DNA of 64,000 bases from Streptomyces sp. R33 (GTDB taxonomy: Bacteria > Actinomycetota > Actinomycetes > Streptomycetales > Streptomycetaceae): NCBI RefSeq assembly GCF_041200175.1, contig NZ_CP165727.1, forward strand, positions 1,984,001 through 2,048,000, read 5' to 3'. Shown here in pieces: positions 59,267 to 64,000 of this stretch (its first letter is position 1; each line of letters starts with the position of its first letter). Under the pieces are notes generated by a model. That model did no database searches, had not been told where the DNA came from, and saw only the letters and a list, made by a program, of their open reading frames with translations. The translations under genes were made by a program, and so were the position numbers.

Positions 59267-61285
59267 ATGGCGGTCCCGACCGGACCCTACGGCAGCTGGC
59301 CCTCGCCCATCGACGCGGCGGTCGCCGCCTCGCTCGACGGGCGGCCCGAGTACCTCGGAACCATCGGCCCCGAGGTGTGGTGGACCGAGCCCCGGCCGGC
59401 CGAGGGAGGCCGCCGCACCCTGGTGCGCCGGCCCGCCGACGGCGGCCCCGAGGCCTCGGTGCTGCCCGCCCCCTGGAACGTCCGCAGCCGCGTCACCGAG
59501 TACGGCGGCCGGCCCTGGGCGGGCACCGAACGGCCCGCGGGCGGGCCCCTGGTGGTGTTCGTCCACTTCGCCGACCAGCGGATGTACGGGTACGAGCCCG
59601 ACGCGCCCGGCGGCCCCGCCCCGCGGCCCCTCACTCCCGTCTCCGCGGTCGGCGGTGGGCTGCGCTGGGCCGACCCCGTGCTGCGCGGCGGTGAGGTCTG
59701 GTGCGTGCTCGAGGAGTTCACCGGCCCTGCGCCGACCGACGTGCGCCGGGTGCTGGCATCCGTACCGCTCGACGGCTCGGCCGCCGAGGACCGGTCCCTC
59801 GTACGCGAACTCACCGACGACCGGCACCGGTTCACCACCGGACCCCGGCTGTCCCCCGACGGGCTGCACGCCGCCTGGCTGGTGTGGGACCACCCCCGGA
59901 TGCCGTGGGACGGCACCGAGGTGCGCCTCGCCGGCATCGCGGCCGACGGGACGCTGACCGGGGCCCGTACCGTGCTCGGCGGTCCCGAGGAGTCCGTGGC
60001 CCAGGTGGAGTGGACCCCCGGCGGGGCCCTGCTCGCCGTGAGCGACCGCAGCGGCTGGTGGAACCCGTACCGGGTGGATCCGGCGACCGGCGAGGCCGTC
60101 AACCTGTGCCCGCGGGAGGAGGAGTTCGGCGGCCCGCTGTGGAAGCCCGGGCTGAGCTGGCTGGCCCCGCTTCCGGGAGGGCTCCTCGCCGTCCTGCACG
60201 GCCAGGGCTCCTCGGTGCTCGGCATCCTCGATCCGGAGAGCGGCGACCTCGTGGACGCCGCAGGGCCGTGGACGGCCTGGCAGCCGACGCTCGCCGCGCA
60301 CGGCAGCCGCGTCTACGGGGTCGCCGCCAGCCCGCGCAGCGCCTACGAGGTGGTGGAACTCGACACCGGGGACGGGCACGCCCGGGTGGTCGGCGCGGCC
60401 GGGGTGGACCCGGTGGACCCCTCGTACTACCCGGAACCGCAGAGCCGCACCTTCCTCGGCCCGGGCGGCCGGGAGATCCACGCCCACGTCTACCCGCCGC
60501 ACCACCCCGCGCGCCGGGCCCCGGCCGACGAACTGCCCCCGTACGTGGTGTGGGCGCACGGCGGCCCCACCGACCACGTGCCGCCCGTACTCGACCTGCA
60601 CATCGCCTACTTCACCTCGCGCGGCATCGGCGTGGCCGAGGTGAACTACGGCGGCTCCAGCGGCTACGGACGCGCCTACCGCGAGCGGCTGCGCGAGCAG
60701 TGGGGCGTCGTCGACGTGGAGGACTGTGCGGCGGTGGCCCGGGCGCTGGCCGCCGAGGGCACCGCCGACCCGGACCGGCTCGCCATCCGGGGCGCCAGCG
60801 CGGGCGGCTGGACGGCGGCGGCCTCGCTGGCCGCCACCGACCTGTACGCCTGCGGGACGATCATCTACCCCGTGCTGGACCTGCTGGGCTTCGCCGAGGA
60901 GACCCACGACCTGGAGTCCCGCTACATCGACGGCCTGGCCGGCCCCCCGCAGACCCTGCCCGTACGCTGCCGCGAGCGCTCACCGGTGGCCCGCGCCGGG
61001 CGGATCACCGCGCCCTTCGTGCTGCTCCAGGGACTGGAGGACCCGGTCTGCCCGCCGGCCCAGGCGGAGCGCTTCCTGGCCGCCCTCCGGGGGCGCCCGG
61101 TCCCGCACGCGTACGTCGCCTTCGAGGGCGAGGGCCACGGCTTCCGGCGGGCGGACACCATGATCCGGGCACTGGAGGCGGAACTCTCCCTGTACGTCCA
61201 GGTGTTCGGCATCGACCGGACGGACGTACCGAAGCTGGTGCTGAAGCCCGGCGCGGGACTCGGACGGGCCCGGGGAGACCGCTGA
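59267..61285 (+). CDS. S9-family serine peptidase (acylaminoacyl-peptidase/POP-like)
   Basis: 672 residues from ATG 59267 with GAGGGGGAG upstream and a 13-bp gap after the M20 gene. The N-terminal about 390 residues form a beta-propeller; the C-terminal alpha/beta hydrolase has Ser511 in GASAGGW, Asp592 in GLEDPVCPP and His624 in EGHGF. It is a cytoplasmic oligopeptidase or exopeptidase for short peptides. Together with the M55 and M20 enzymes it forms a peptide-degradation set. It faces the TIR-propeller gene tail to tail across a hairpin. Confidence 0.92.
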   Translation: MAVPTGPYGSWPSPIDAAVAASLDGRPEYLGTIGPEVWWTEPRPAEGGRRTLVRRPADGGPEASVLPAPWNVRSRVTEYGGRPWAGTERPAGGPLVVFVHFADQRMYGYEPDAPGGPAPRPLTPVSAVGGGLRWADPVLRGGEVWCVLEEFTGPAPTDVRRVLASVPLDGSAAEDRSLVRELTDDRHRFTTGPRLSPDGLHAAWLVWDHPRMPWDGTEVRLAGIAADGTLTGARTVLGGPEESVAQVEWTPGGALLAVSDRSGWWNPYRVDPATGEAVNLCPREEEFGGPLWKPGLSWLAPLPGGLLAVLHGQGSSVLGILDPESGDLVDAAGPWTAWQPTLAAHGSRVYGVAASPRSAYEVVELDTGDGHARVVGAAGVDPVDPSYYPEPQSRTFLGPGGREIHAHVYPPHHPARRAPADELPPYVVWAHGGPTDHVPPVLDLHIAYFTSRGIGVAEVNYGGSSGYGRAYRERLREQWGVVDVEDCAAVARALAAEGTADPDRLAIRGASAGGWTAAASLAATDLYACGTIIYPVLDLLGFAEETHDLESRYIDGLAGPPQTLPVRCRERSPVARAGRITAPFVLLQGLEDPVCPPAQAERFLAALRGRPVPHAYVAFEGEGHGFRRADTMIRALEAELSLYVQVFGIDRTDVPKLVLKPGAGLGRARGDR

Positions 61286-61300
61286 ACGGCATGGAACCGG
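61272..61300. terminator. Bidirectional hairpin between S9 peptidase and TIR genes
   Basis: GGGGAGAC (61272-61279) pairs with GTCTCCCC (61293-61300) around a 13-base loop that contains the peptidase stop codon. It suits both convergent transcripts. Confidence 0.45.
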
Positions 61301-61316
61301 CAGTCTCCCCGGATGC

Positions 61317-64000
61317 TCATGCCTCGGCGTGGCGGCCACACGGCAGGGTGACGTCCAGCCCCTTGAGGTAGCGGTCGTACTCGGGCCCGGGGAGGGGGTC
61401 GGCGACGAGTTTGCACAGGACCTGGCGCCACGCCGCGATGTCGATCGTGCGGCGCATGAGGGATCCGTCGGCGCCGAAGGTGAGGATCCCGCCCTCGGAG
61501 GCGGTGAACATCTCCACGGTGTCCTTGTCGCCGACGACCTGTGTCTCCACGGCCCAGGTACCGCGCGACTCCCCGGTCTGCGCGTCCCAGAACTGGAAGG
61601 TGGCGTCCCTTCCCGTGCCGACGACCTGGACGACGAAGCGGGCGTCGCCGTTGAACACGATGCTCCGCTGACCGCCCTTGATGGCGACCGCGCTGCTCTG
61701 GACCACCCGGCCGGATGCGACGTCCAGGATGGTGATGCGGTTGTCGCCGTCGATGGTGGCGACCTTGTCCCCGCGCCGGCTGACGACGGCGCTGCCCTTC
61801 ATCACCGCGGCCGTCTTCCGCACCTTCTTGAGGCGGTTCCCCTTGGATACCCGGAAGACGGTGACTTCTCTGGTGTCGCCGATGACCAGGGTCGTACGGT
61901 CCCCGCTGAACGTGATGTCACCGGCACCGCTGGTGCCGGGGAGTTCCTGGACGACCTTCCAGGTTCTGGTGTCGGTCACGGTGACCGCCCCGTTGCCCGC
62001 GCCCACGAGGTGGATGCCGTCGGGGAGGAAGTACAGCGGCAGGTTCACCGGGCTGTCCGTCACCGGCGGGCCGATCTGGAGTCCGGTCTTGGGGTCCCAG
62101 AGGGTCAGGGTGCCCGCCTTCTCCACCACGACCCGGGTGCCGTCGCCGTTGGCGATCACGGAGTCGTTGGTGGTCTTGTCCCGGACGACGGAGGTGTTGA
62201 TGTGTCCGAGCCGTTGCACGCCCGCCTCCGTGACCGACCAGAGGTCCGTACCGCCCTCCTTGCTCCGGAAGGCGAGGTGCTTGTCCGGGGTGAGCTCGTC
62301 GGCCTTGATCCGGTCGTCGTTGGGCACGTCGACGCCACCCTGGAGGCTCGCGGTGGAGAACAGGGATACCGCCCCGTCCTGGGTGCCCGCGGCCACCCAG
62401 GTCCCGTCGCCGGACGTCGAGATGCTGAGGGCCGGGAACGCGAAGGAGCCGAGGACGCGCCGCTGGCGCAGGGCGGCGTCGTACAGGGCGACTCCCCGCT
62501 TGGTGTCTCCCACCACCATCGCGTTGTTGTCCCGGGGCAGGTCGGTCATCCGGATGTCGCCCATGGGGACGGCCGCCAGCCTCCGGCCGCCGGCCAGGTC
62601 CCAGAGCTCGTCCGTGTCCCCGTCCTTCGCCCCCATGACCCAGCCGTCGTCGCCTGCCACGTAGGCCATGTCCCCGTCCCGCGAGAGGATGGTGAGGCGG
62701 ACCCCGTTCTCGCGTGCTTCGGTCGTGGGGTATCCGGCGAGTTCGCGCGGTTCACTCCAGGCGTTGCCGTCCTGGGCGAGCGTGCGCACCGTCTTCGCGC
62801 CACCGTCGACGTAGACGAGCTCGTTCGCGTCGCGGAAGGCGAGCTCGGCCCAGACGGTGGCGGCGCGCCCTTCACTGACGGGAGCGCCGGTGCCGGTGTC
62901 CCAGACGGTGATGCGCACGTCATCTCCCACGGGCATGGAGTGGAAGGCGGCGGCCAGCCTGCGGCCGTCCGGGGACAGCGCGAAGGCCCGGAAGCCCATC
63001 TGGGCGTTGGGCAGTCCGTCGGGGTTGCCTGCGGCGATCGTCCGCAGCAGCCGGCCTTCGGGCACGCCCCACAGCTCTATCCGGTTCGGCCAGACCGCCT
63101 TGGCGAGCAGCCGGCCGTCGGCGCTCAGTTCGAGCGGGCCGCCACTGTTCGGCCAGTCCTCGCCGTCGATGATCGTGAGGGGCTTGTGGGCCCGGATGTC
63201 GTAGAGGTGGACGTGCCGGTCCCCCACTCCCTTCTCGTCGGGGTCGAAGGCCGAGTAGTAGGCCATCGTGCTTCCGTCCCGGCTCACCGCGACCTTGGTC
63301 GCGGGAATGCTGCCCGCGCCCCGCCAGTCGGCCACGGCGCCGTTCCCGCCCTGCATGTGCTGCGACACCTTGTCGTTGGCGGCGACCGCCCGGGCCAGGG
63401 CCTGGGCGGCCTCGCCGGTCGGTTCGGTCTCGTAGGAGTACAGCGCGTACTGCGCGGCCCTGCGCGGGTCGGTGGCCGCCATCTCCAGCGCACGGGCGGC
63501 GAGGGCCAGGGAGGCCGAGGTACGGGCGCGGGCCAGGGCCTCGTTGCGTTGCTGCCAGGCGAAGAGCCCGGCGATCAGTGAGGTCACCAGGAGGAAGGAG
63601 AGGGTCGTGACCGCGCCGCGGAGCATGCGGACCGCGGTGCGGCGCTGACGGAGGTCCTCGCTGTCGACCTCGTCCTTGCTGAGCCCCCGGATGCGGGCCA
63701 GGAGGGCGGCGACGGTGTCACGGAACGGGGCGTCGCGTAAGGAGTACCTCTCGGCCTTGCGGATGGCCGTGAGGTCCACCCAGAGCGGCTCTTTGGCGAA
63801 TTTTCGCCTCAGCACGTCCGGGAGGCAGGTCGTACGCGACCAGTCCCAGTCGCCGGCGTCCGGGTCCCAGGCGATCGTCCCGTCGCTGACCGCGATGAGG
63901 AAGTGGTCCATGGGGCGGTGTTCCAGCCAGAACTCGATCTCGGCGCGTACCCAGCGCGACTGTGCGGCCGCCGGCGAGGCGATGTAGACGAAGTACCTGG
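61317..64000 (-). CDS. TIR - transmembrane - beta-propeller (WD40-like) protein, 5'-truncated
   Basis: The frame runs off the window end, so the N terminus is missing; the first visible residues read RYFVYIASPAAAQSRWVRAE. WVRAEIEFWL matches the TIR helix that carries the catalytic Glu of NAD-cleaving TIR domains (SARM1-type WVHKE), followed by DHFLIAVSDG and the DPWVDLT-like PLWVDLTAIR end. After a linker there is one TM (about 63545-63605), a helical repeat with ALEMAATDPRRAAQYALYSY, and then about 620 residues of repeating beta-propeller blades (seven or more, e.g. FALSPDGRRLAAAFHS). One TTA codon (63738-63740) lies after the TIR part. Such proteins are candidate cell-suicide or defence sensors; activity is inferred from motif only. 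Confidence 0.82.
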   Translation of the reverse strand, partial: RYFVYIASPAAAQSRWVRAEIEFWLEHRPMDHFLIAVSDGTIAWDPDAGDWDWSRTTCLPDVLRRKFAKEPLWVDLTAIRKAERYSLRDAPFRDTVAALLARIRGLSKDEVDSEDLRQRRTAVRMLRGAVTTLSFLLVTSLIAGLFAWQQRNEALARARTSASLALAARALEMAATDPRRAAQYALYSYETEPTGEAAQALARAVAANDKVSQHMQGGNGAVADWRGAGSIPATKVAVSRDGSTMAYYSAFDPDEKGVGDRHVHLYDIRAHKPLTIIDGEDWPNSGGPLELSADGRLLAKAVWPNRIELWGVPEGRLLRTIAAGNPDGLPNAQMGFRAFALSPDGRRLAAAFHSMPVGDDVRITVWDTGTGAPVSEGRAATVWAELAFRDANELVYVDGGAKTVRTLAQDGNAWSEPRELAGYPTTEARENGVRLTILSRDGDMAYVAGDDGWVMGAKDGDTDELWDLAGGRRLAAVPMGDIRMTDLPRDNNAMVVGDTKRGVALYDAALRQRRVLGSFAFPALSISTSGDGTWVAAGTQDGAVSLFSTASLQGGVDVPNDDRIKADELTPDKHLAFRSKEGGTDLWSVTEAGVQRLGHINTSVVRDKTTNDSVIANGDGTRVVVEKAGTLTLWDPKTGLQIGPPVTDSPVNLPLYFLPDGIHLVGAGNGAVTVTDTRTWKVVQELPGTSGAGDITFSGDRTTLVIGDTREVTVFRVSKGNRLKKVRKTAAVMKGSAVVSRRGDKVATIDGDNRITILDVASGRVVQSSAVAIKGGQRSIVFNGDARFVVQVVGTGRDATFQFWDAQTGESRGTWAVETQVVGDKDTVEMFTASEGGILTFGADGSLMRRTIDIAAWRQVLCKLVADPLPGPEYDRYLKGLDVTLPCGRHAEA

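Noticed and set aside
1..64000. CRISPR arrays, insertion sequences, or a biosynthetic gene cluster
   Set aside because: No regularly spaced repeats, transposase genes or modular PKS/NRPS genes were seen; the single KAS III and scattered tailoring-type enzymes do not make a cluster.

Overview
The window is chromosomal DNA from a high-GC actinomycete, almost certainly a Streptomyces. The evidence is about 72% G+C with strong third-position GC bias, GTG and TTG starts, rare TTA codons, an HrdB-type principal sigma factor with a long Lys/Ala-rich N-terminal region, and leaderless genes with TANNNT boxes 6-8 nt before the start. I found 58 protein-coding genes (the first and last cut by the window edges) and one tRNA gene. 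There is no CRISPR array, insertion sequence or clear prophage. The region is mostly core-like housekeeping DNA with several accessory cassettes.

Layout. 1-2289 is a cassette of an HTH-like 'regulator component', an ImmA/IrrE-type HExxH protein and a seven-TM DUF6545/MAB_1171c protein. 2319-4402 (minus) holds a DUF4239 protein, a Pro/Ala-repeat protein and a DoxX protein. 4516-6473 is a NarL-type two-component system. 6493-9539 (minus) holds a GT-C-like membrane protein and metG. 9988-12425 is an ECF sigma factor coupled to an IclR-like regulator. 12513-15014 holds a LysR regulator divergent from a bile acid:sodium symporter family protein, then a thioredoxin-like ferredoxin. 15070-18899 holds fdhD, a KAS III-like enzyme, LtrA and a small secreted protein. 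19044-19128 is tRNA-Leu(GAG), followed by a PASTA-less Ser/Thr kinase and an acyl-CoA synthetase. 23118-27935 is a branched-chain amino-acid-type ABC transporter in which both permeases and one ATPase are fused. 28041-32921 holds an aldo-keto reductase, a beta-trefoil protein, a pterin dehydratase, a Tat-exported FAD oxidoreductase, and an XRE/MmyB regulator facing a membrane protein.

33233-37636 is a second copy of the HTH-like/ImmA-like/7-TM cassette with an FAD oxidoreductase inserted. 37659-40993 holds an OYE-family enzyme, folD and a methyltransferase. 41219-42808 is hrdB. 42805-45747 (minus) is a MoxR AAA ATPase plus a DUF2201/VWA protein. 45850-50511 (minus) holds SRPBCC, APC permease, holin-like/alkaline phosphatase and resolvase-like proteins. 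50638-54494 holds MBL and DedA proteins, then a lysine-free aminotransferase-fold protein with a second MBL hydrolase. 54641-56757 holds a DinB-like protein, a methyltransferase and an SRPBCC protein. 57018-61285 is a three-peptidase operon (M55, M20, S9). 61317-64000 (minus) is the C-terminal part of a TIR-TM-beta-propeller protein.

The best candidate for an undescribed system is the duplicated HTH-like/ImmA-like/DUF6545 cassette. Gene order is conserved, genes overlap by 4 bases, and both copies carry TTA (bldA-dependent) codons, including one inside the zinc-binding HELWH motif of the second copy. That suggests a developmentally gated protease-regulator-membrane signalling module, with an FAD enzyme recruited in the second copy. 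Secondary candidates are the aminotransferase-fold protein with no lysine at all, the TIR-propeller protein, and the fused LivHMF transporter.
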